A DNA stretch of 64,000 bases from Sphingomonadales bacterium (lineage in GTDB: Bacteria > Pseudomonadota > Alphaproteobacteria > Sphingomonadales > Sphingomonadaceae). Both the position numbers and the translations under genes were made by a program. Below are positions 18,762 to 27,366 of this stretch, piece by piece (within the stretch, counting starts at the first letter, position 1; each line of letters starts with the position of its first letter). The stretch is taken from positions 304,141 through 368,140 of the forward strand of contig JADKCA010000005.1 in NCBI GenBank assembly GCA_016714795.1. Direction: 5' to 3'. The notes under the pieces are model-generated. The model ran no database searches and had not been told where the DNA came from. It saw only the letters and a program-made list of their open reading frames with translations.

Positions 18762-19514
18762 ATGGTCGCCGATTCCCTGCAAGAAGATGCTGCTTTGCTC
18801 TATTCCGCCCTGTCATGGTGGGAGATGGCGGGCGTAGACCTGTGCATGGAGGAAGCGCCGCGCCGCTGGCTGGAATCGCCCGCACCGCCTGTCATGATCG
18901 CTACAGACGGGATGCAGGACGCGCGCAAGCCGCAGCCGGTGCCCGCTCAGCAACCGGCGCGGATCGACACGCTGGATGCGCTGCTGAACCATTTGCTGAC
19001 AGCGCCCGATCTTGTGGAGGCCGGGCCGCCTGCGCGCCGCATTGCCGCTTCGGGCCACCCCGATGCGCCGCTGATGGTGCTGGTGGATGTGCCCGATGAA
19101 GGGGACGCCGCGCGTGGTGCGCTGCTTACCGGTGAATCGGCACGGCTGTTCGATGCGATGCTGGCGGCGATGGGGAAAACGCGGGCGGATTGCTATCTGG
19201 CGGCAGTGTGCCCCGGTGCGCCTCCGGGCGGGTTGCTGCCCTCTTCATCCATTCCGCGCTTTGAGGCGCTGGCGCGTGATCATGCCGGTTTTGCGGGCGG
19301 CGAAACGCTCTGGCTGATGGGAAGTGCGGCGATCCGTGCGATTTTGCAGGTCGATGCCCTACCACTTCCGAAAGGTTTACAGTTATTTAACCATGGTGGT
19401 CGAAAGAAGGCTGTGATCGCTGGACACGCGCCCAGATTTCTCATGCGTCAGCCGAAACACAAGGCGCAGGTCTGGGCAGCGATGCAGGCTTTGATGACGG
19501 GGAACAAGGCGTGA
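18762..19514 (+). CDS. Uracil-DNA glycosylase superfamily protein, divergent
   Basis: A 250-residue protein with the general outline of family 4/5 uracil-DNA glycosylases: an N-terminal helical extension, a sandwich starting APLMVLVDVP, LTGESARLFDAMLAAMGKTR, YLAAVCPGAPP, and HAPRFLMRQPKHKAQVW near the end. The catalytic GExPG loop is replaced by VDVPDEGD, and the HPS motif by HAP. The N-terminal cysteine ligands of iron-sulfur UDGs are not seen. It may be inactive or act on another target. It overlaps the downstream lytic transglycosylase by four bases. Confidence 0.75.
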   Translation: MVADSLQEDAALLYSALSWWEMAGVDLCMEEAPRRWLESPAPPVMIATDGMQDARKPQPVPAQQPARIDTLDALLNHLLTAPDLVEAGPPARRIAASGHPDAPLMVLVDVPDEGDAARGALLTGESARLFDAMLAAMGKTRADCYLAAVCPGAPPGGLLPSSSIPRFEALARDHAGFAGGETLWLMGSAAIRAILQVDALPLPKGLQLFNHGGRKKAVIAGHAPRFLMRQPKHKAQVWAAMQALMTGNKA

Positions 19515-21244
19515 GTGTGAAGTTGAAACTGTTGCTGGCCCTTGCGGCGTCGATGGGCGTGGCGCTTCCCGCTCAGGCCGCAGACCAGACTGTTCTGACC
19601 GCACCGCGCGCCTACGCGCCGCAACTTGGCCCCAATGCCCGCGCCCGGTATCGCCAGATTTTTGACGCCATCAAGGCGCGCAGCTGGGCCGATGCACAGG
19701 CGCTGCTCGATGCCACTCCCGAAGGCCCGTTGCACAATGTCGCGCGTGCCGAGCTCTATCTCGCCAAGGGTTCGCCTATGGTGCCACCGGAAACGCTGGC
19801 GGCCTTGGCCGAACGTGCGCCCGAACTGCCTTACGCCCGGCGCCTGACGGCGTTGGCGCAAACGCGCGGGGTTTCCGCCGCGGTGGCTCTGCCGAGCGAA
19901 CAGGAATTGCGCTGGCTGGGCTCGCAGCCGCGTCGCGGCAAGGCTGCCGGCTCCGAAGCGCGCGGCCTTGCGCTGTCTGGCAAGATTGTCCCGCTGCTCA
20001 AGAGTGACCAGCCCAATGAGGCAGAAGCCTATCTGGACAGCAAGAGCATCGGGCTTGATCCCGAATTGCTGACCGAATGGCAGCATCGCATTGCCTGGTC
20101 CTATTATCTCACCGGCGATGATGCGGCGGCCCAACGGCTGGCGCAGAAAGCGGCGGTCGGTCCGGGTGAATTTGCAGCACAGGCGCAATGGGTGTCCGGT
20201 CTCGCTTCATGGCGGCTGCGCCAATATGATGTGGCGTCGAACGCTTTTGCGATTGCGGCCAACCGTCTGGGTGACCCGGAGATGGTGGCCGCCGCCCATT
20301 ATTGGGGCGCGCGTGCTGACATGGCAGCTGGCCATCCCGAACGCATGGATGCCAAGCTGAAGGCCGCCTCGCGCCAGTTTGAAACCTTTTACGGTCTGCT
20401 GGCCATGAACCAGCTGGGCGTGAAGCCGCAACTGGTGGAAACCGGCGAGAATGGCCGTGTGGAAAAGCTCGCCAATGTCCGCGCCGCACTCGCGCTCGCG
20501 GAAATCGGGGAGAAGGATCTGGCGGATGACATCATCCGTCATCAGGCCCGGATTGGCGATGCGCGCGATCATGCCACGCTGGCGGCGATTGCCGGGCGAC
20601 TTGACCTGCCGGGCACGCAGCTCTGGCTCGCACAGAACGGCCCGGCCGGCGCGCAGGCTTCGGTCAGCGCGCGCTATCCCGCACCCAAGACGTGGATGCC
20701 GGCAGGCGGCTGGCGGGTGGATCGCTCGCTGGTTTATGCCCATGCGCTGCAAGAATCGCGCTTCCGCACCAATGTTGTCAGCCCCGCTGGTGCGCGCGGC
20801 CTGATGCAGGTTCTGCCCGGCACGGCCGCGATGATCTCCCGCAACAAGGGTGAGGCTTATATGGGCTCACTCAACGATCCGTCGGTCAATATGGAATATG
20901 GCCAGAGCTTCATCGAGCAGCTGCGCGACCGGAGCGAAACCGGCGGCCTGCTGCCCAAGGTGATTGCGGCTTATAATGCCGGGCCGACGCCGGTGGCCAA
21001 CTGGAATGCCCGTGTGCGCGATTCGGGTGATCCGTTGCTCTACATTGAATCCATCCCGTATTGGGAAACCCGCGCCTATGTGGCGACGGTGCTGCGCAAT
21101 TACTGGATGTATCAGCTTCAGGCTGGCGAAAAGACCAACAGTCTGAACGCGCTGGCGCAGGGCATGTGGCCCCGCTTTCCCGGCATGCCCGGCCCGATGG
21201 CCGTCCGGCTGGATCGGGTCGGCGGCGCGCAGATGGCAGATTGA
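19511..21244 (+). CDS. Soluble lytic murein transglycosylase
   Basis: A 577-residue periplasmic enzyme that cleaves peptidoglycan glycan strands to 1,6-anhydromuropeptides, the substrates for NagZ. A signal peptide (KLKLLLALAASMGVALPAQA) is followed by an alpha-helical superhelix of about 370 residues and a C-terminal SLT domain. The SLT motifs are ALQESRFRTNVVSPAGARGL with catalytic Glu, MQVLPGTAAMISR, NMEYGQSFIEQL and VIAAYNAGPTPVANW. The GTG start overlaps the previous stop (GTGA). Similar in plan to Slt70. Confidence 0.94.
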   Translation: MSVKLKLLLALAASMGVALPAQAADQTVLTAPRAYAPQLGPNARARYRQIFDAIKARSWADAQALLDATPEGPLHNVARAELYLAKGSPMVPPETLAALAERAPELPYARRLTALAQTRGVSAAVALPSEQELRWLGSQPRRGKAAGSEARGLALSGKIVPLLKSDQPNEAEAYLDSKSIGLDPELLTEWQHRIAWSYYLTGDDAAAQRLAQKAAVGPGEFAAQAQWVSGLASWRLRQYDVASNAFAIAANRLGDPEMVAAAHYWGARADMAAGHPERMDAKLKAASRQFETFYGLLAMNQLGVKPQLVETGENGRVEKLANVRAALALAEIGEKDLADDIIRHQARIGDARDHATLAAIAGRLDLPGTQLWLAQNGPAGAQASVSARYPAPKTWMPAGGWRVDRSLVYAHALQESRFRTNVVSPAGARGLMQVLPGTAAMISRNKGEAYMGSLNDPSVNMEYGQSFIEQLRDRSETGGLLPKVIAAYNAGPTPVANWNARVRDSGDPLLYIESIPYWETRAYVATVLRNYWMYQLQAGEKTNSLNALAQGMWPRFPGMPGPMAVRLDRVGGAQMAD

Positions 21245-21285
21245 TCGTGCTTTCCCTGCGGGCGCGGCGCACATAGGATCGCTAC

Positions 21286-21813
21286 ATGCCCATCAATCCC
21301 GAACGTCTCTTCATCCCGGTCCGCATCGCGGTCCTCACCGTCTCGGACAGCCGCACGCTTGCCGAAGACAAATCGGGCGACGCGCTCGTCGCGCGGATCA
21401 CAGAGGCGGGCCATGTGCTGGCGGAGCGGGCGCTGCTGCGTGACGACACCGACGATATTGTCGCGCTGCTGCATCGCTGGTGCGAAGACGCGACAGTGGA
21501 TTGCATCATCACAACCGGCGGGACTGGCGTGACCGGACGCGACGTGACGCCCGAAGCGCTGGCGCTTTTGGGCGGCAAGGATATTCCGGGCTTTGGCGAA
21601 TTGTTCCGCTGGATCAGCTTTGGCAAGATCGGCACGTCCACCATCCAGAGCCGTGCCTGTGCCGTGGTCGCGCATGGCACTTATGTGTTTGCGCTGCCTG
21701 GTTCTACCGGGGCCGTGAAGGATGGCTGGGACGAAATCCTCGTCCACCAGCTCGACAGCCGCTTTGCGCCCTGCAATTTCGTGGAACTGATGCCGCGCCT
21801 CACCGAGCGTTAG
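21286..21813 (+). CDS. moaB: Molybdenum cofactor biosynthesis protein MoaB
   Basis: MoaB/MogA family protein of 175 residues, which adenylates molybdopterin or acts in its metallation. The signature TTGGTGVTGRDVTPEAL (about residues 76-92) and LPGSTGAVKDGWDEIL (about 141-156) are clear. It is probably needed, with mobA, for the fds formate dehydrogenase at 5-7 kb, though other molybdoenzymes may also use it. It converges on the AI-2E permease with a 4-bp tail overlap. Confidence 0.93.
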   Translation: MPINPERLFIPVRIAVLTVSDSRTLAEDKSGDALVARITEAGHVLAERALLRDDTDDIVALLHRWCEDATVDCIITTGGTGVTGRDVTPEALALLGGKDIPGFGELFRWISFGKIGTSTIQSRACAVVAHGTYVFALPGSTGAVKDGWDEILVHQLDSRFAPCNFVELMPRLTER

Positions 21814-22862
21814 GCGGACAGCACCTCCCGCTCATCCGCAAAAATATCCCACGCTGCAATGAACATGGCGGCGATGACCGGGCCGACAACGATGCCGTTC
21901 ATGCCGAAGACGCTGAGGCCGCCCAGCGTCGCGATCAGCACCACCCAGTCAGGCATCCGCGTATCTTTGCCGACAAGGATCGGGCGCAGCACATTATCCA
22001 CCATGCCGATCACAAGCACGCCGAACCCGGTCAGCACAAAGGCTTGCCATTGCTGTCCGGTCGCCATCAGATAGATCGCCACCGGCACCCAGACGATGCC
22101 CGTGCCAATGGCGGGCACCAGCGAGAACATGCCCATGACCACGCCCCACAGCAGCGCGGCCTGAATGCCGAGCACGGCAAAGATGATCCCGCCCAACGTG
22201 CCCTGCACGAACGCCACGACAAAGCTGCCCTTCACCGTGGCGCGGATGACCGTGGTGAATTTGGTGAACAGGTCGCGCCGCTTGGCGCGGTCCATCGGCA
22301 AGCGGTGGCTGATTTTGCGTGTGAGCAGATCACCGTCGCGGATCAGGAAGAAGGCTAGATAGAGCATGATGCCCAACTGCATCACAAAGCTGAGCGCGCC
22401 CTGACCCAGCGAGACAGCCTGTCCGGCCCCCATCCTGACCGCGTCGGTCATGGCGCTGGCAAGACGCCCTTGCAGCGCCGTCAGATCTTTGGGACCAATC
22501 CGGCCCAGCGCATCGCGCATCCAGTTCGGCAAGCCCGCCTGAACATCACGCACCAGTTTGACGAGGTCGATCTGGCGGGTTTCGATGCTGTTGTAGATGA
22601 TGATGGCCTGATCAATCAGGAGAGACCCCAGCATCACGGCTGGCACAATCACGATGGCGATCATCAGCAACAGGGTGATGAGCGCAGGTGTGGTATGTCG
22701 CTTGGGCATTCGGGAGGCCAACATGCGATGGACAGGCTTGAACACGATGGCCGCGACCAGCGCCCACAGGATCGAGCCGAAAAATGGCACCGCAATCCAC
22801 GCCATGGCCAATGTTGCCACGGCCACAAATCCCAGGAAAAACCGGTCCTCCAACTGGTGCAT
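21810..22862 (-). CDS. AI-2E family transporter (TqsA/PerM-like)
   Basis: A 350-residue inner-membrane permease. Hydrophobic segments include FLGFVAVATLAMAWIAVPFF, ILWALVAAIVF, ALITLLLMIAIVIVPAVMLG and several between about residues 200 and 330 (GSFVVAFVQGTLGGIIFAVLG; ALLWGVVMGMFSLVPAIGTG; VLIATLGGLSVFG). The GxxxxLVPAIGTG segment is typical of this family. Members export autoinducer-2 or act as Na+/H+ antiporters; the substrate here is unknown. The ATG at 22862 is chosen because family members begin just before the first helix. Confidence 0.88.
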   Translation of the reverse strand: MHQLEDRFFLGFVAVATLAMAWIAVPFFGSILWALVAAIVFKPVHRMLASRMPKRHTTPALITLLLMIAIVIVPAVMLGSLLIDQAIIIYNSIETRQIDLVKLVRDVQAGLPNWMRDALGRIGPKDLTALQGRLASAMTDAVRMGAGQAVSLGQGALSFVMQLGIMLYLAFFLIRDGDLLTRKISHRLPMDRAKRRDLFTKFTTVIRATVKGSFVVAFVQGTLGGIIFAVLGIQAALLWGVVMGMFSLVPAIGTGIVWVPVAIYLMATGQQWQAFVLTGFGVLVIGMVDNVLRPILVGKDTRMPDWVVLIATLGGLSVFGMNGIVVGPVIAAMFIAAWDIFADEREVLSA

Positions 22863-22984
22863 GGACGCTCCTTGATTTTGGGCGGCACCAGCGCGCAGCC
22901 CCCTTTGTGCGCACAGTTGCAAAAACGGGTGGGCGAGGCAATCGGCAATGAAGGCAGAAATGCCGGGCGACCGACGCGGACGCC

Positions 22985-23857
22985 TTACCCGATGTCCTTG
23001 CCTTGCACGCGCAGCAGCAGGCCTGCCGTGAAAAGCGGCGTTTGGGCCTTGCGGAACTTGCCGGGCGTCATTCCGGCAAAACGATGGAATTCCCGGTTGA
23101 GATGCGATTGATCGAAATAGCGCAACTCGGCCAGTTGCTTCTGATCCGGCGTTGAAAATCCACGCATTGCCTCCGCCACGTCCAGAAACCGGCTGCGCCT
23201 GAGGATTGATTTGGGAGTCAGCCCGTAACTGGACATGCACCGCCGCTCCATCTGGCGGACAGAGATGTCCAGCTGCCGCGCCGCGCTTTCGATTTTGATG
23301 GTGCTGTCCAGCCGCGCCATGGCCTCGAACTGCTGGATCTTCTCGTCGATGCGCTTGCGGCCGACCCGCTTGATCTGGGCGCGGATGGCAGCGATCATGG
23401 CCTGAAGCTTGCCGCCATCATCGGGGGCAGCCTGAATTTCGGCAAGCATCGTATCGGCCAGTTCGCCCCAAAGGCGGGAGAGCGGCACCATCTGGTTCAC
23501 AAAGTCGGACGCAGGTTGCTTGAACAGCGCGCGCCACGCGCTCGGGCGGATGGCAAAGCCTGCCACGTTGAAGCCGCCCTTGACGCGCACCGGCAGCGGT
23601 GCCGAATTGCTGCCGAACAGCAAGGCAGGGCTAGGAAAGCTCCATTCGCCGGAACTGGTTTCGGCCTGCCATTCGCCCTTGAGCAAGATGCGCACAAAAG
23701 CGTTCTCGGCCAGCAGGCTGTCTTCGATCAGGGAGTCATCGGGAAGCGGCACTTCAAAGATGTAAAAGCGCCGAATATACGGTGCCAGATCGTCCGGTGG
23801 CGCATAAGTTCGAGAATCGAGCATGGCCGCTTGAGGTCTTTCCTTCCCAGATGACAT
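22985..23857 (-). CDS. AraC family transcriptional regulator
   Basis: A 290-residue regulator. The N-terminal part (APYIRRFYIFEVPLPDDS, then FVRILLKGEW and FGSNSAPLPVRV) resembles the DUF6597-type cupin-like sensor of AraC proteins. The C-terminal 100 residues contain two helix-turn-helix motifs: IESAARQLDISVRQMERRCM and LAELRYFDQSHLNREFHRFAG followed by TPGKFRK. No obvious target; it is divergent from gyrB across about 150 bp. A second start 33 bases downstream (MLDSRTY) is possible. Confidence 0.88.
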   Translation of the reverse strand: MSSGKERPQAAMLDSRTYAPPDDLAPYIRRFYIFEVPLPDDSLIEDSLLAENAFVRILLKGEWQAETSSGEWSFPSPALLFGSNSAPLPVRVKGGFNVAGFAIRPSAWRALFKQPASDFVNQMVPLSRLWGELADTMLAEIQAAPDDGGKLQAMIAAIRAQIKRVGRKRIDEKIQQFEAMARLDSTIKIESAARQLDISVRQMERRCMSSYGLTPKSILRRSRFLDVAEAMRGFSTPDQKQLAELRYFDQSHLNREFHRFAGMTPGKFRKAQTPLFTAGLLLRVQGKDIG

Positions 23858-24011
23858 GGTGTGCTTCCTGCCGCGCGCGCTTGAGCCTGCTATGACGGGC
23901 AGTTGGTTCAAGTGCAACGACTGTTGCACAGGCAAACCGCTCCGCTTTGGAGCGGCCACGCGTGCGGGCTTTGGGCTTGGCATTTGCAGGGGGGTTGCCT
24001 ATAGGCTATTC

Positions 24012-26489
24012 ATGTCTGAAGAACCCCGGAAAACTCCCATCACATCCGAATATGGCGCTGACTCCATCAAGGTGCTCAAGGGCCTTGATGCCGTGCGCAA
24101 ACGCCCCGGCATGTATATCGGCGATACAGATGACGGTTCGGGCCTCCACCACATGGTGTTCGAAGTCTCGGACAATGCCATTGACGAGGCATTGGCGGGC
24201 CATTGTGACCGTATCCTGATCCAGCTCAATCCCGATGGCTCGGTGTCGGTGGAAGATAATGGCCGTGGTATCCCGACCGGCATTCATGCTGAAGAGGGCG
24301 TATCGGCAGCCGAAGTCATCATGACGCAGCTTCACGCCGGCGGGAAGTTCGAGAACACGTCTGACGACAATGCCTATAAGGTGTCAGGCGGTTTGCACGG
24401 CGTTGGCGTTTCCGTGGTGAACGCGCTGTCCGAATGGCTGGACCTCAATGTCTGGCGCGACGGTGAAGAGCATTACATGCGTTTCCGCCATGGCGATGCG
24501 GAAGCGCCGCTGCGGGTGATTGGCCCCTCCAACGGCAAGAAGGGTACGCGCGTCACCTTCATGCCCAGCCCGGCCACCTTCAAGATCACCGAGTTTGATT
24601 TCGAAAAGCTGGAGCATCGCTACCGCGAACTCGCCTTCCTCAATTCAGGCGTGCGACTGGTGCTGGCCGACGCCCGCCACGCCGAGCGTGTGGAGCATGA
24701 ACTGTTCTATGAGGGCGGAATTGCGGCGTTCGTCAAGTGGCTCGACCGGTCCAAGACACCGCTGTTTCCGGAACCGATTTCGGTATCCGGGCAGCGGGAC
24801 GGCATCGGGATCGACGTCGCGCTCGAATGGAATGACAGCTATTACGAGAATGTGCTCTGTTTCACCAACAACATCCCGCAGCGGGATGGCGGCACGCACC
24901 TTTCGGCCTTCCGCGCGGCGCTCACGCGGACGCTCAACAACTATGCCGAAAAGTCCGGCCTGCTGAAGAAGGAAAAGGTCAACCTGACCGGCGAAGACAT
25001 GCGTGAGGGGCTCACCGCGATCGTTTCCGTCAAGCTGCCCGATCCCAAATTCGGCTCTCAGACCAAGGACAAGCTGGTTTCTTCCGAAGTCCGCCAGCCG
25101 CTTGAAAGCCTGATGTCTGACAAGATGGCCGAATGGCTGGAGGAAAATCCGGCCAATGCCCGCTCGATCGTCCAGAAGATCATCGATGCTGCCGCGGCCC
25201 GCGAGGCTGCACGCAAAGCGCGTGAAGCCTCGCGCAAGTCGGTCATGGGTATTGCCTCGCTTCCCGGCAAGCTTGCGGATTGTCAGGAGAAAGACCCGGC
25301 CAAATCCGAACTGTTTCTGGTCGAAGGTGATTCCGCAGGCGGCTCGGCCAAGCAGGGACGCAACCGTCACAATCAGGCGATCCTGCCACTCAAGGGCAAG
25401 ATTCTGAACGTGGAACGCGCGCGACGCGACCGGATGCTGTCTTCGAAGGAAGTGGGCACGCTCATCCAGGCGATGGGCACGGGCATTCTCGACGATTTCA
25501 ACATCGAGAAGCTGCGCTATCACAAGATCGTCATCATGACCGACGCCGACGTGGACGGTGCCCATATCCGCACGTTGTTGCTCACCTTCTTTTACCGGCA
25601 GATGCCCGAGATCATCGAAGGCGGTTATCTCTACATCGCACAGCCGCCGCTCTACAAGGTGGCGCGCGGACGCAGCGAGCTCTTACCTCAAGGACAATGA
25701 GGCGCTCGATCAATATCTGATCGATGGCGGCGTGGGCGCATCGGTGCTCGAATCGGCTGCCGGATCGCGGAGCGGCAATGATCTGGCCCAACTGGTCGAT
25801 CATGCGCGGCGCATGCGGGCGCTGATGCGCTATATGCCGCGCCGTTACGACGGGGCGATCATTGAAGGCCTCGCACTGGCAGCGGCGTTCGATCCGGCCC
25901 TTTCCGGAACTGGCCGCGCAGATGCCGTGCAGCGCGCGGCGGAGTGGCTTGGCAGGGCCGATGTCGAAGGCCGGTGGAGCGGCGGCGTGGGCGCTGAAGG
26001 TGGCTATCATCTTCAGCGACTGTGGCGCGGCGTGACCGATCACCACATCATCGATGCCGCGTTCCTGACGAGCCAGGAAGCCCGCAGGCTGCATGCGCTG
26101 GCCGGCGAACAGGCCGAAGCCTATGCCGCGCCCAGCCGTCTGGTGGCGCTCGCCAAGGCGACGGCAGCTGCTGAAGCGGATGGAGACGATGACGCCCCGG
26201 TGCCCGCACGCGGCGTGCCTGTGACGCGCCCGAGCGAACTGCTGGACGCCATTCTGAAGAGTGGCGGCAAAGGCATGTCGATCCAGCGCTACAAGGGGCT
26301 GGGCGAAATGAATGCCGAGCAATTGTGGGAAACCACGCTCGATCCAACAATCGCTCGCTGCTGCGCGTCCATGTTGAACATGCAGACAAGGCAGGCGAAA
26401 TCTTCGCACAGTTGATGGGCGATGTTGTGGAGCCGCGCCGAGACTTCATTCAGGAAAATGCCCTGAATGTGGAAAATCTGGACGTTTGA
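24012..26489 (+). CDS. gyrB: DNA gyrase subunit B (two compensating frameshifts)
   Basis: GyrB is the ATPase half of gyrase and is essential. The N-terminal ATPase motifs are KRPGMYIGDTDDGSGLHH and VEDNGRGIPTGIH. The TOPRIM part carries LVEGDSAGGSAKQGRNR and MTDADVDGAHIRTL. The frame breaks at about 25683 (one extra T, turning GRSEVYLKDNE-like sequence into a stop) and returns at about 26345 (one missing base after GATCC). The total, 2478 bp or 825 codons plus stop, is normal because the changes cancel. QENALNVENLDV is a gyrB-type C-terminus. The breaks are surely sequence errors. Confidence 0.95.
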
Positions 26490-26604
26490 TGCAGATTTGA
26501 CGGCTCGTCGCTTCGTCATTACGCACTGCTTGAAACAGTCAGCTGGGGAGGGCTGAACGTTGAAGGCTGAAACCGTTCGCCCGTTCGGGCCTGAGCCGGA
26601 TGCT

Positions 26605-27207
26605 ATGGCGCATATGCCCCTGCGAGAGCGCAAGAAAACGCAGACGCGTCGGGACATTCTTGATGCATCCCGGACCTGCTTCAATGCCCGCGACATTGCC
26701 GAAGTCAGCATGGACGAGATTGCGGAGGCCGCCGGTGTCGCGCGGGGCACTGTGTTCAACTATTTCCCCAGCAAAGGGGATATTGTCTCTGCACTTGTTG
26801 CTGAAAACGCAATCATGTTCGGTCGCCTCATTGATCGCGCCAACGCACGCCGAACCCCGCTTCTGGCCCGGTTGTCTTCGATTTTCTCGACCAGTGCGAA
26901 GGGGATGTTGCAGACAGCTGACCTGTCCCGGCGGCTGCTCAATCCGGTTGACCGCAAGTGGCAGGCTACATTGAACAGCCGCGACGCATCGGAATTGATG
27001 CTGGATGCGCTGGAGGACACATTTCGTTCGGCCAGTGATGCGCTGCGGATGCGGGACGATGTTCCCGTCCGCCATTTGTGCGAACTCGTCTTGTCGATTT
27101 ACACCGGCATCATCGCGCAATGGCGGATGGACCCCGACTATCCCCTGATTGACCGGCTTGAACAGGCCGCCGGGCTGATCGTTGATATGGCGCACGCACG
27201 GCGCTGA
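26605..27207 (+). CDS. TetR family transcriptional regulator
   Basis: A TetR-type repressor of 200 residues. The DNA-binding part is KKTQTRRDILDASRTCFNAR, VSMDEIAEAAGVARGTVFNYFPSKGDIVSAL. The C-terminal ligand domain (from about residue 70) is variable and no ligand can be inferred. It probably controls the TonB receptor that starts 160 bp downstream in the same direction. The ATG at 26605 is one option; a TTG at 26560 or ATG at 26614 are alternatives. Confidence 0.88.
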   Translation: MAHMPLRERKKTQTRRDILDASRTCFNARDIAEVSMDEIAEAAGVARGTVFNYFPSKGDIVSALVAENAIMFGRLIDRANARRTPLLARLSSIFSTSAKGMLQTADLSRRLLNPVDRKWQATLNSRDASELMLDALEDTFRSASDALRMRDDVPVRHLCELVLSIYTGIIAQWRMDPDYPLIDRLEQAAGLIVDMAHARR

Positions 27208-27265
27208 ACACGCGCATAGGAGCGCGTACCCTGTATTGTAAATTTGTCACATATGGCAGCATGAA

Positions 27266-27282
27266 TCCGCATGAGATGCGGA
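27266..27282. promoter_or_regulatory. Inverted repeat upstream of TonB receptor
   Basis: TCCGCAT (27266-27272) and ATGCGGA (27276-27282) flank GAG, about 85 bp before the receptor start and 60 bp after the TetR gene. It may be the operator of that TetR protein. The same arms form the palindrome at 4000-4020, which argues for a dispersed repeat instead. Confidence 0.35.
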
Positions 27283-27366
27283 CAATGCGTAAAAGCGCTT
27301 GCCATTTCCTCCGGATTTGTCGAAAATTGGACTTTAGTTCAAAACTATCCTGTCAGGAGGGGTTTC

